From contig NW_017804464.1 of assembly GCF_001625305.1 (NCBI RefSeq), positions 4,545,783 through 4,609,782 on the forward strand: DNA of 64,000 nucleotides, in the 5' to 3' direction. This document shows positions 31,105-41,213 of the stretch, piece after piece (the stretch's first letter is position 1; every line of letters starts with the position of its first letter). The notes beneath the pieces are model-generated. The model worked only from the letters and a program-made list of their open reading frames with translations, made no database searches and had not been told where the DNA came from. The translations under genes were made by a program, and so were the position numbers. The stretch comes from Branchiostoma belcheri. Taxonomy: Eukaryota; Chordata; Leptocardii; Amphioxiformes; Branchiostomatidae.

Positions 31105-32453
31105 ATGGCCACTGGTGTTCAGAACAAGGTTTGTGTGATATGTAATATTATACAGTATATAGATTCTTGTATTTTAGTAGTAGCTAGCGTGTTGTTGAGC
31201 GCTGGCGCTGTTTTTTCGCTTTACCTTTACTGTTAAGCAACCCTTCATACCACAAGGAAGTATTCGTTAGAGTTGCACTTCCTTGAGGCGTAAAAGCTAT
31301 ATTTAAGATTAGATGCTGACTGCATTGTAGTGAGTTCACCCGTGTTTTCGGCAATCAGTTTCAACGCATCGGTAAAGGGGTGTATATAACAATTTAATAG
31401 TATTTCTAGTGCTTTTAACGTAGCTAGTTCGAACGAAAGATACACATTTACCTGCTCGGTAGGTGTGGTGGTGGGGTTTTTGTAATATTGACTTGTGCTT
31501 TTTTATGTTGCGACAACACACAGCTTTTAGTAAACAAACATTTTTCTTCTAGGTTGCTGCAAGGCAACTTCCAGGACTTCGCATGCCCTTGACGACAGTG
31601 ATGCTGTTTACTGGAGTTCTGCTGATCCTGCTCCAACCGACGGCGTCACAGCCCGAGGTACGTATTTTAGTGCACGTCTTCTAGTGTACTCCCTCTGAGA
31701 TATACAGTTTCTTGACTTTTAGTAAGACATCTATAGCTTCGTTTTGAGATCATTTTTTCTGGTTATTTCAGCAATCCCTTTTGGCCAGGCTGACAGACAA
31801 GGAAGCCAGTTCAAACAGCATTGAAGACACTACACGTTAGTATATTTTACGTTTAAATGCTCTGTATCATGTAGTGTTGAGTATTGTGAAACATCCAATA
31901 ACTGAGTTTCCGATTCTTGGTGTTTTATGGTCCCTAAAACACCAAGAATCGTAAAACTCAGTTCTTCTTTTCTAGATATTTTCAGATCGATGCGTTTGTC
32001 ACTGCTGTTATCTTCTTATCTGTCTACATTTACAAAATCTCATGTGGGCAGGAAAATGTATATCTTATGGGAATGCAGGGAGTTGTGTGATAATGAAATG
32101 TAACATAATTAAATATAAGATTTATGTTATAGATTCAATGTATACCTTTGTTTTGGAGCAGATGATTGGATAGAATACATCCTGTTGTGTACATGTTATA
32201 CCATACTCATAACTCTTTACAAGGTCATTTTCTGTGTTGAACGTAGTCTTGATTTTGTGTATGTGACTAAGTAAGCCGTCTTACTGCAGGTGAAGCTCTG
32301 GTGGATGGAGGACATGCCCGTGTGGCCCGTGCCGCCCTGAGATGCCTAAGAGGCAGATGCATGATGTGCGTAAGATTGGTTTGCGAGAGGTACTGCGGGG
32401 TGCGTCGTCGTCCCGTCTGTTGCAAGTACAGATGGAATATTACACTGTGCTAA
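31105..32453 (+). CDS. Type A cysteine-rich cationic peptide precursor, copy 1
   Basis: Four exons: 31105-31128, 31553-31657, 31772-31835, 32290-32453 (phases 0,0,1), giving 118 residues. Exon 1 encodes MATGVQNK. Exon 2 encodes a short basic stretch, an internal Met19 and a hydrophobic leader (TVMLFTGVLLILLQPTASQ), so the peptide is probably secreted. Exon 3 (starting QSLLARL) is polar with an acidic end, a likely propiece. Exon 4 encodes the mature tail: strongly basic, about eleven Arg, eight Cys spaced C-x4-C-x2-C-x4-C-x3-C-x7-CC-x7-C, ending ITLC. The plan of leader, acidic propiece and Cys-rich cationic tail is that of host-defence peptides such as defensins, but the Cys spacing fits no family I can name. 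TATA box at 30853 and AATAAA at 32756-32761. Antimicrobial activity is inference. Confidence 0.8.
31909..31970. repeat. Hairpin in intron 3 of type A gene
   Basis: AACTGAGTTT and GATTCTTGGTGTTTTA are followed after a short loop by TAAAACACCAAGAATC and AAAACTCAGTT. The same hairpin is kept in unit 3 (about 39432-39493). Confidence 0.75.
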
Positions 32454-33109
32454 ATACAACGAGTGTGTCACTCCCGTGTTGTGTTGTAATAGTCTGCGTA
32501 CGTTGTATTTGTTTCTTTCACATAACCGGTAAACCGTCTTTACGCGTATCACACTAGTTTTGTACATGTACAATGTAGGTACAAAATTGTGCACCTTGCT
32601 TAGCTTTTACACTACTTAATACACAGCAATACTACTGCTTGTGATTTTTTATTAGCTTGTGAAAAAATGTGTTTAATGTTGGCAGCCAATTTCTGTAATA
32701 TCACTTCATCTAATCAGCTTTCTGGTTGTGATCTGTTGTGATATATTCATGTCATAATAAAGCATTCTACACACGAACAATTTCATTTCACGTCACTAAT
32801 ATGAGTAACAGTCTTTATTTATTGCCAATAAGTATACGAAAGTGTATGGACTGAGTCAACCTTAGCAATAGGTCAGTTCAAACATAACTTCTGCGAGGGA
32901 AACAGAATGTATTGCAAACTGTTAAAAATATCCGATGGCCCAATGCAGAATGTTCAGTACTGTAAATTAGACAGCGACCGTGAGTGAACAAACCAAAAAT
33001 AATATTTTGCAAATATTCGAATAGTGTAATTAAGATTATCATAATTTTTACCTCTTGATGAAATTGCCGAACTTGAACTGAACAAGCCCTGAAATAATTG
33101 AGAGTATTG

Positions 33110-33140
<31 letters not shown>

Positions 33141-33143
33141 TTG

Positions 33144-33177
<34 letters not shown>

Positions 33178-33198
33178 TGAATATATATATATATATAG
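33110..33198. repeat. (TA)n/(TG)n/(TATG)n microsatellite
   Basis: Runs of TA, TG and TATG between the type A and type B genes of unit 2. The matching place in unit 3 is a (TA)n run followed by the assembly gap at 40713-40847. Reading frames with repeated Tyr-Ile or Tyr-Val across it are artefacts. Confidence 0.9.
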
Positions 33199-33569
33199 AA
33201 GATCTATAGTTCGTATACGGGTGTACTGTCACAGTGATGGGACGCTGTGCTGCATATTTGAGGTAAGGTGCCAGTTTTGGCTCAAATCCAATGGCCAATC
33301 CAATATCTACACACACTGCCCTCTGGCTATTCAGGACGACAGCACTGAGAAGGTTTCGGTCAACCGCACACAGATATCGCATTCCAGCTAAGGCCTACCA
33401 GGTTTACAAGAGCCGTTGGACCGTCCCACGTTCAAGACAACAACAAGGAAGTTTTAGAAGTGAAAAATACTGCGATCGCGCAGTTAGTTTTCAGACGCCG
33501 AGTGAGTAGGAGCGGTTTCTGAGAGCTGAGAAAAAATCGCCGGGCTGAATCTGTGGTTCAGTGAGAGAC

Positions 33570-35936
33570 ATGATGGACTCCAAAGTCCCCCCGAAGAAGG
33601 TGAGTCTGTAGATTACTACTATAGTTTTATCAGTTTATGTAGCTGTAAAAAGAACCGCCAGACCCGTTAACTTCATAAATACGGACTAAAAACATACAGA
33701 CTCTAAATTCAAAACCCGTTGAGTTCTAGCCTCCTTCGCAGGTTTTGGTGCGGCGGCGTTATTTTTTTCGGGGAGCGACGCGAGTTATGCCGCGGGGACG
33801 GTCTTGTCGCCGAGGGGCTTTGCAGGGGAGAGAATGTTTCCCCGAAAAAATTGACGCACCCGCCCTGAAGTCTATGAAGGTGGCTATTGGGTTTTACTTT
33901 TTTCTTGAAACACCGGAGGTCTTTTTCATGGCACTTGCAAGATAATGAGATCCCCAGAAAACAAAAGAGTAGCCGTGAAGTCTGTCACAAGGAATTTGCT
34001 AGGCGGATATCAACTTCAGTGAAGGTAGCTGAAGACGTTGCAGTTTGACACCTTCCCGATGCAGACCTGTTTATTCCAGTAGGGCCCTCATATTATGGGA
34101 CTTGTACTTCATATTGTACGAGAGCTGAGTATGCATGTCACCTACCATTGAATGGTTTAAAATGTGAATGGCGTCCGGGTGAGCGTCATGATTGGTGTCG
34201 TGTATTTGGACTTACGCTTGTTACCTTCGGAAAGAAAGAAAGAGACAAATTATATGTAAAGCAGGTGTGCAAAGGGTCTACTTGTTCGACTAACATGACC
34301 GTAGATTTTAATAGCCTCTGTAGCAGGCTCATAGAACTGGGGGTTTGGTGGTCTTCGGCTGTTTTCTGATTAGCCCAGTTCTAAAAACGGGGGTAATTCA
34401 ACCAGGCCGGCTATGTTGTCTATATGCAATCAGAAAATAGCACATAAAAGCTCCGAAAGACCCCGAAGACCCCCCAAACCCCCAGTTGTTGGCATGCTAT
34501 GGAGGCTAAGATTTTAAGTTTGCCTACAAGGAAGGTTGCTAAGGAAATTCGATATCAAGGAAGGTTGCTATGGACGTCTTGTTAAGCTACGTAGTAGACA
34601 GGTGTTCCGAGCATGTAACACCTGCGTCGCTCAGTGGCTATTTAGAGCGCAGTCGTGGAACGGCAGCCAAGATTTAGACACAGATGACTGAGCAGTGTAT
34701 CCCACGACAGAAAGTAAACATATCTGGACTTGACCAGAATCCGCAATGAGAGTGACTTCATTCTTATCTCCTATACAAGTTAGGTTACAACACTCAATAG
34801 GATATACGATAGGGCCGATTTACCGTAAAAATGAACTGTACATGTCCTACGGCAATTGGCCTTTTTCCTGTGTAAACAGGTCTGAGGGTAAAATATTATC
34901 ACTTCTTCTAGCTTTCAATTCACATAAAAGATGTCCACCTATCTCACACGTACAGAGGAAGTGGTCTGGATGTGGCGTTTCCATGACACCAGTGAAACTG
35001 GCTGTGGTTGTTGCTGTGTTGGTGGTTGTTGTGTCGGTTATCCTCCAGCCGAGTGATGCACAGCAGGAAGACGAGGTATGTCGAGCGTTGGGAGCGTACA
35101 AACTGACAAGGAGTCAAATAGACCGTATGTTTGTTCTGGCTACTTGGAAACTTTAATACATGATCACTCTCGGGTGCTAAATGTCTTGTTAATCTTATTT
35201 TTTTACAGAACTCTCTTCTGGAATTGATGGAAAGCAACAAGGAAGGAGCAGTGCCAACTGACGAGATAAATGGAGAAGATCGTGAATTTGATGGTAATAA
35301 TTTTTTTTCGAAATTTGAATGAATAACCATACTAAAGAAATAGGGTCCGGGAAATATATCTAGGTCAGAGTGCACTTAGAATGATTCTTATACCAGTGCC
35401 GACACATCAAACAATGGTAAAATACGAGTACCAGTATAGGTAGTGATACCGTTTTCACGCATGCATGCTTATAAGATTATGTGCATGACTTCTGAAAACA
35501 TTTATATGTCTTCGTGTGTAGAAATAGTGTTATATGCAAAATTGTTATATATTGCAATTGAGTAAAGTAGATCGATTGTTTGCACAGTTGATAGTGCAAC
35601 GTTTATAACATAATCCGTTAATAAATGAAGATCTTTATTTATTAAATCACAACAAAACAAGATGAACGGATACAGTTAACAAATAAAAAAACTAGAAATC
35701 GTTATATCGTTGATGTCAATAAAGGTACACAACAGATGCCACGATTTGTCGATGAAACGTTCCTTATTATGTACGTTTTTAATTCAACAGGGCCACTTGT
35801 ACATGTGGACCACAAGGAACCAGAGCGCGTACTCAAACGAGTCAAACGTTGGTGGGGTATCCGTTGTAGAACGGTGTGTAAGCGAAACTGTAGAAGCTAC
35901 TGTTGTAAATGGGGCGTCAGATGCGGTGTTCACTAG
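33570..35936 (+). CDS. Type B cysteine-rich cationic peptide precursor, copy 1
   Basis: Four exons: 33570-33599, 34956-35075, 35209-35293, 35791-35936 (phases 0,0,1), 126 residues. Exon 1 encodes MMDSKVPPKK (two adjacent ATGs). Exon 2 begins RKWSGCGVSM and carries the leader LAVVVAVLVVVVSVIL, then QPSDAQQEDE. Exon 3 (NSLLELMESN, then Glu/Asp-rich) is a probable acidic propiece. Exon 4 gives a basic tail with a Trp-Trp pair and six Cys spaced C-x3-C-x3-C-x3-CC-x5-C, ending GVH. It shares exon plan, phases and the exon 3 start (xSLL) with the type A genes, so the two types are old paralogues. AATAAA at 36369-36374. Intron 1 (1.36 kb) contains two foldbacks. A host-defence peptide is likely but not shown. 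Confidence 0.8.
33756..33855. repeat. GC-rich foldback in intron 1 of type B gene
   Basis: TTTTTTTCGGGGA and TTTCCCCGAAAAAA lie about 75 bases apart around a CG-rich centre. The same is kept in unit 3 (about 41405-41500). Its GC content stands out from the AT-rich intron; the 66-residue frame that crosses it shows no family resemblance. Confidence 0.5.
34335..34487. mobile_element. AACTGGGGGTTTGG foldback element (unit 2)
   Basis: Ends AACTGGGGGTTTGGTGGTC and GACCCCCCAAACCCCCAGTT, with CTTCGG/CCGAAG inside. The same element occupies 42023-42175 in unit 3. It lies in intron 1 of the type B genes and predates the duplication. Confidence 0.8.
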
Positions 35937-36644
35937 GGTATATCATTACCCCTCCCGTAGACCCACGGGCTTCCAAAGTTATATAGTGTGTAGCTGGGTA
36001 AGGTGATGGGGACAGAGATAGTACTAGTAACCGATGATAGAGGATAAGAGAATGTTCGTTCATGTTTCTATTGTATTATGTTTGGTATGTTGGTAAATGC
36101 ATTACGTAACATATCTGTATATGGATACTCAGCAGCTTCAGCCTAAGTATAGTAGGGAGGCCTGCATTTCTAACTTCCAAAATAAGCATTTTGTCTTCTA
36201 GGATATTGAAGCTGCTTTTTAGGAGAAAAAAAAAGTTTCTAAAAAAAATACAACAAGAACGCATTTGAATGAAATCCGATTTTAAATGAAGATGTGGCTT
36301 TATGTACCTAAGAACCATTGTATACCTGAAGGTACACGTTGATGTATAATATTACAGACGCTGATAGTAATAAAATACACGGTGATCTTATGGAAGATGG
36401 TTGTGATAGAACAGTTGGTCTTTATGTCTGATAACCTCTTGTGACTAATACATTATTAAACGACGTTTAAATAGTTATCAGAAATTGCAAGATGCTCGCG
36501 TGCGTTATGCATATGGCATTTCATTCTACTCGGCGGTTGCCATTCTTCACACTTTTTAATGAAAATTTATTGCAAGTTCCTGCCCGTAGGCTATTGTAAT
36601 TTATTACATGTACATGAAATAAAGGACCTATGTTATGAGGGGAC

Positions 36645-37505
36645 CTACAGTTGACAGTTCTGTCCCCTACAGCCAAGCATGTTCGGTTTGACGTTATCGT
36701 AATTACTTGAGGTGGACGCCGCCGTCCACGGGCAATGACGCGCCGGTGATGAACGCCGCCTTCTCCGAGCACAGGAACGCCGCCACACCGCCGACTTCAC
36801 GGGGAGAAGCGGCTTAGCCCACCGTCTCATACCGCAGAAACCGATGGAAGCGTCGACTTGCGCCGCCCCCAACTCCTCCACGACTGGGTCCCAGGCCTCG
36901 GTCTTGGTGAAGCCCGGGATGACGACGTTACAGGTGATCCGCCTGGGCGCCAGCTGCTTGGCGTAGTGCCTGACCAGGTACTCCACACTTGCCTTAGCCG
37001 TACCCGGGGTGATGTAGGCGAGGTTCGGCCCGCGGGAGTTGTTACACCCGGGGGAAGACACGGCGACGATGTACCCTCGCCCGTCCTCCATACAGGTGAC
37101 CGCCCTCTCCACCAGCCTGATGAAACATTTCGGGTACATGCCCTGGAAGAACTCGTACGCCTCCCAGCCTTGGAACCAGCTGCCACTGGCGTCTGGTTTG
37201 GTGTGGGAACGGTTTTGCCAGTAGGCACCAGCGTTGTGAACCAGCGCCGTCAGTTTACCACTAAAGTTCTCCTCGACACAGGAGAAGTAAGCGTCCACGG
37301 TGGCTTCGTCTCCCGCCTCACCTGACACCAAGAACACGCGTACATTGTACGTCCCCTCCAGGTGTGCTTTGGCGGCTTCGGCACGGTCTTGGTTTTGCCT
37401 GTACCCCAGAATAAGATCGTAACCGGCGGTGGCGAGCTCCTCGGCTATACCGTAGCCGATTCCTCGGGTCCCGCCAGTGACGAGAGCGGTCTTGCACTGC
37501 GACAT
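36645..37505 (-). pseudogene. Short-chain reductase copy 2, frameshifted near the C-terminus
   Basis: Matches copies 1 and 3 with few changes up to GMRRWA (residue about 230), including the TGGTRGIG, HNAG, VSSPG and Tyr-x6-Lys motifs. An extra 8 bases (within 36810-36818, GGCTTAGC-like) then shift the frame, replacing the conserved [12 protein letters not shown] to PVDGG end with an unrelated Arg-rich tail; the open frame runs on to 286 residues. The lost part normally closes the SDR fold and helps bind cofactor and form the tetramer, so this copy is probably inactive. The original frame beyond the insertion, ending at 36703-36705, is otherwise intact, so the event is recent. A sequencing error is possible. 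Confidence 0.75.
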
Positions 37506-37945
37506 GTTAAAAATCTAGAAGTAGCGCTAGCTAGCGGTAGTTTTAGGAGGATTTTTGAACGACCTTTTGGAATTTGTTCTGTCCCTCCTGGTAAAAAAAA
37601 ATAGGCCAGGCAAATCAAAGAGTAATGATTAAAAAGCAACACACGATTCTACGTATACGTATCGATAGTCTATTATTTAGGTCGACATTTAGGTAACTAC
37701 AAGTATAAATTATGTAGATTTCGACAACGCAAATTCAGATGTTTGGATATCCACATGCATTTTGGTGAGTAGCTCCACGTAGGTGACTTTATGAGCTCGA
37801 CATACACGTATATAATTTTCAAATCAACAGAACTGTACGGAGTCTAAATTCAACCCAACAGCAGTTCTTCGTTTATAACGCAGTGTTGTCCCATTACTTC
37901 CAACACTTTGTATTTAAAGAGAACAGTAGATGAACTACGTACTCT

Positions 37946-38128
37946 CCAAGCAGTGGTTTGGGTTTTGGCTTATTTTTGGAATGTTTTTAGATTCCTTTTT
38001 GCACTGGTATCTTTTCTTACGCCAACCCAAAGGGGTAAAAATAAAGTACCAGTGCAAAAAGAAAAAGAAATCCAGATAAAAAGCCTAAAACACGCCAAAA
38101 ATAAGCCAGAACCCAACCTTCTGCTTGG
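37946..38128. mobile_element. AGAGGTTTGGG foldback element, unit 3 copy
   Basis: Ends CCAAGCAGTGGTTTGGG and CCCAACCTTCTGCTTGG; more diverged than the copies in units 2 and 4. Confidence 0.75.
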
Positions 38129-38273
38129 AGATTAAAGATGAATCATGTGATGCATCTCTACAAAATGACGCACTCATTAAGTCCGGAGAAGTGTTTGTAA
38201 CTGTATGCTCGCAAACGGAGACGAGAGGGTCTTTGTGACTCTGACTGCCGCTAGTCATGTGGAAAGTGACAAA

Positions 38274-38280
38274 TATAAAA
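38274..38280 (+). promoter_or_regulatory. TATA box of type A peptide gene (unit 3)
   Basis: TATAAAA in the same context as at 30853, 267 bases before the ATG at 38541. Confidence 0.55.
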
Positions 38281-38540
38281 CGACAAAAGAAACAGGAACC
38301 TGTGCAGGTGTTTAACGTCATGGCTTCATGAAAACGCGGAAACATGTCTGTACTTGAATATACCACGGAAGTTCCTGTCAATTAGATCACCTTACCTTTT
38401 CACTGCGACGACGGGGAAACTTAGTACAGCTACGCAGTTCATTCTGAGACACTAGCTCAGTGGGTGAGGAAGTGGGTAAGGACAACCTCCGTGAATCGCA
38501 AGACTTTATCTACTAGTTCTGTTGTCGAACGAGAGGGACG

Positions 38541-39981
38541 ATGGCCACTGGTGTTCAGAACAAGGTTTGTGTGATATGTAATATTATACAGTATATAGAT
38601 TCATGTATCTTAGTCGTAGCTAGCGTGTTGTTGATCGGTAGCACTGTTTTTACCTTTACTGTTTAGCAACCCTTCATACCATAAGGAACTATTCGTAAAA
38701 GCTATATTTCAGATTAGATTATGACTGCATTGTAGTGAGTTCACACGCGTTTTCGGCAATTGATTTCAATGCTTCGGTAAAGAGTTTTTTTGGAATTTAA
38801 GCTTGTTATCCTCAGTGGAAAGAAAGAGAAAGGCTACTTGCTTGACTGACTTTACCCACAAGGAAGGTTGCTAAGGAAATTCGATATCAAGGAAGGTTGC
38901 TACGGACGTTTTGTTAAGCTACTTAGTAGAGAGGTGGGCATGTAACACCTGCGTCGCTCAGTGACTATTTGGAACACAGTCGTGGAACGACAGCTAAGAT
39001 TTAGACACAGATGATTGAGCAGTAGATCCCACGACAGAAAGTAAACGGATCTGGACTGCGACAGCACACAGCTTTTAGTAAACAAACATTTTTCTTCTAG
39101 ATTGCTGCAAGGCAACTTCTAGGACTTCGCATGCCCATGACAACAGTGATGCTGTTTACTGGACTTCTGCTGATCCTGCTCCAACCGACGGCGTCACAGC
39201 CAGAGGTATGTCTTTTAGTGCACGTCTTCTAGTGTACACTAAAGACAGTTTCTTGATTTTAGTGAGACATCTATAGCTTCGTTTTGAGATCATTTTTTCT
39301 GGTTATTTCAGCCATCCCTTTTGGCCATGCTGACAGACACGAAAGGCGGTTCAAGCAAGATTGACGACACCGCACGTGAGTATATTTTACATGCTCTGTA
39401 TCGATGTAATGGTGTTGAGTAACATCCAATAACTGAGTTTCCGATTCTCGGTGTTTTATGGTCCCTAAAACACCAAGAATCGTAAAACTCAGTTCTTCTT
39501 TTCTAGATATTTTCAGATCGATGCGTTTGTCACTGCTGTTATCTTCTTATCTGTCTACATTTACAAAATCTCTTGTGGGCAGGAAAATGTATATCTTATA
39601 GGAATGCAGGGAGTTTTGTGATAGTGAAATGTAACATTATTAAATGTAAGATTTATGTTATAGATTCAACGTCTACTTTTGTTTCAGAGCAGATGATTGG
39701 ATAGAACACTTTCTGCTGTGCACATGTTATACATGACTCTTTACAAGGCCATTTCCTGTGGTGTATGTTGAACGTAGTCTTGATTTTGTGTATGTGACTA
39801 AGTAAGCCGTCTTACTGCAGGTGAAGCTCTGGTGGATGGAGGACATGTCCGTGTGGCACGTTCCCGGCCACTCGGACTTGCTGGTCGGCCCGTATGCGTA
39901 AGCTGCCCCTGCGTGAGGTACTGCTGGTGGTGGAATCGCCACGTCTGTTGCAAGCGCAAATGTATTATTTTGGTGTGCTAA
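38541..39981 (+). CDS. Type A cysteine-rich cationic peptide precursor, copy 2
   Basis: Four exons: 38541-38564, 39101-39205, 39312-39375, 39821-39981 (phases 0,0,1), 117 residues. Exon 1 (MATGVQNK) and the exon 2 leader (TVMLFTGLLLILLQPTASQ) are almost the same as copy 1. Exon 4 is very different: after EALVDGGHVRVAR it encodes a tail with eight Cys spaced C-x2-C-x1-C-x3-C-x7-CC-x3-C-x4-C, containing CVRYCWWWNRHVCC. The WWWNR segment is shared with the divergent gene at 47548-49325, not with copy 1. Intron 1 is about 110 bases longer than in copy 1 and includes GGAAGGTTGCTA direct repeats also found in type B intron 1. AATAAA at 40301-40306. Likely secreted; activity is inference. Confidence 0.8.
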
Positions 39982-40712
39982 ATACAACGAGTGTGTCACT
40001 CCCGTGTTGTGTTGTAATACTCTACGTAAGTTGTGCTGTATTGAGTATTAAAATCATTTATTTGTTTCGCATAACTGGTAAACCGCCTTTAGGCGTAACA
40101 CACCAGTTGTACAATGTGCGTACAAAAGTGTGCACCTTGCTTCGCTTTTACACTACTTAATACACAGCAATACTACTGCTTGTGATTTTTTATTAGCTTG
40201 TGAAAAAATGTGCGTGTTTAATGTTGGCAGCCAATTTCTGTAATATCACTTCATCTATTCGGCTTTCTGGTTGTGATCTGTTCTGATATATTCATGTCAT
40301 AATAAACCATTCTACACACTCCACGAACAATTTCATTTCACGTCACCAATATGAGTAACAGTCTTTATTTATTGCCAATAAGTATACGAAAGTCTACGGA
40401 CTGAGTCAACCTTAGCAATAGGTCAGTTCAAACATAACTTCTGAAACAGAATGTATTGCGAACTGTTAAAAATATCCGATGGCCCAATGCAGAATGTTCA
40501 GTACGGTAAATTAGACACCGACCGTGAGTGAACAAACCAAAAATAATATTTTGCAAAAATTCGAATAGTGTAATTAAGATTATCATAATTTTTACCTCCA
40601 GATGAAAGTTGCCGAACTTGAACTGAACAAGCCCTGAAATAATTGAGAGTATTGTATATATATATAATACAAAAATTATAATACACATATATATATATAT
40701 ATATATATATAT

Positions 40713-40847
40713 NNNNNNNNNNNNNNNNNNNNNNNNNNNNNNNNNNNNNNNNNNNNNNNNNNNNNNNNNNNNNNNNNNNNNNNNNNNNNNNNNNNNNNNN
40801 NNNNNNNNNNNNNNNNNNNNNNNNNNNNNNNNNNNNNNNNNNNNNNN
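40713..40847. other. Assembly gap
   Basis: 135 consecutive N, starting inside a (TA)n run between the type A and type B genes of unit 3. The homologous microsatellite in unit 2 is about 90 bp, so little but simple sequence is likely to be missing. Confidence 0.98.
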
Positions 40848-41213
40848 AGTTCGTATACGGGTGTACTGTCACAGTGATGGGACGCTGTGCTGCATATTTG
40901 AGGTAAGGTGCCAGTTTTGGCTCAAATCCAATGGCCAATCCAATATCTACACACACTGCCCTCTGGCTATTCGGGACGACAGCACTGCAAAGGTTTCGGT
41001 CAACCGCACGCAGATATCGCATTCCAGCTAAGGCCTACCAGGTTTACAAGAGCCGTTGGACCGTCCCACATTCAAGACAACATCAACAAGGAAGTTTTAG
41101 AAGTGAAGAATACTGCGATCGCGCAGATAGTTTTTAGACGCCGAATGAGTAGGAGCGGTTTCTGAGCGCTGAGAAAAAAATCGCCGGGCTGAATCTGGGG
41201 TTCAGTGAGAGAC

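Larger units (their letters stand above)
30051..37505. repeat. Tandem unit 2 (type A + type B + reductase)
   Basis: One complete cassette: foldback element, type A peptide gene, type B peptide gene and reductase copy 2. It matches unit 3 (37506-45187) through introns and spacers, including shared transposon insertions, so the units arose by segmental duplication and not by independent gene insertions. Confidence 0.85.

Noticed and set aside
32954-33382. Tyr/Ile- and His/Thr-rich frames on both strands
   Set aside because: Translation of TA/TG/TATG simple repeats; the homologous place in unit 3 is an assembly gap.
34746-34955. N-terminal extension of the type B exon 2 frame
   Set aside because: The open frame is intron: a good acceptor at 34954-34955 and the exon 1 at 33570-33599 with matching phase explain the gene, as in the related genes.
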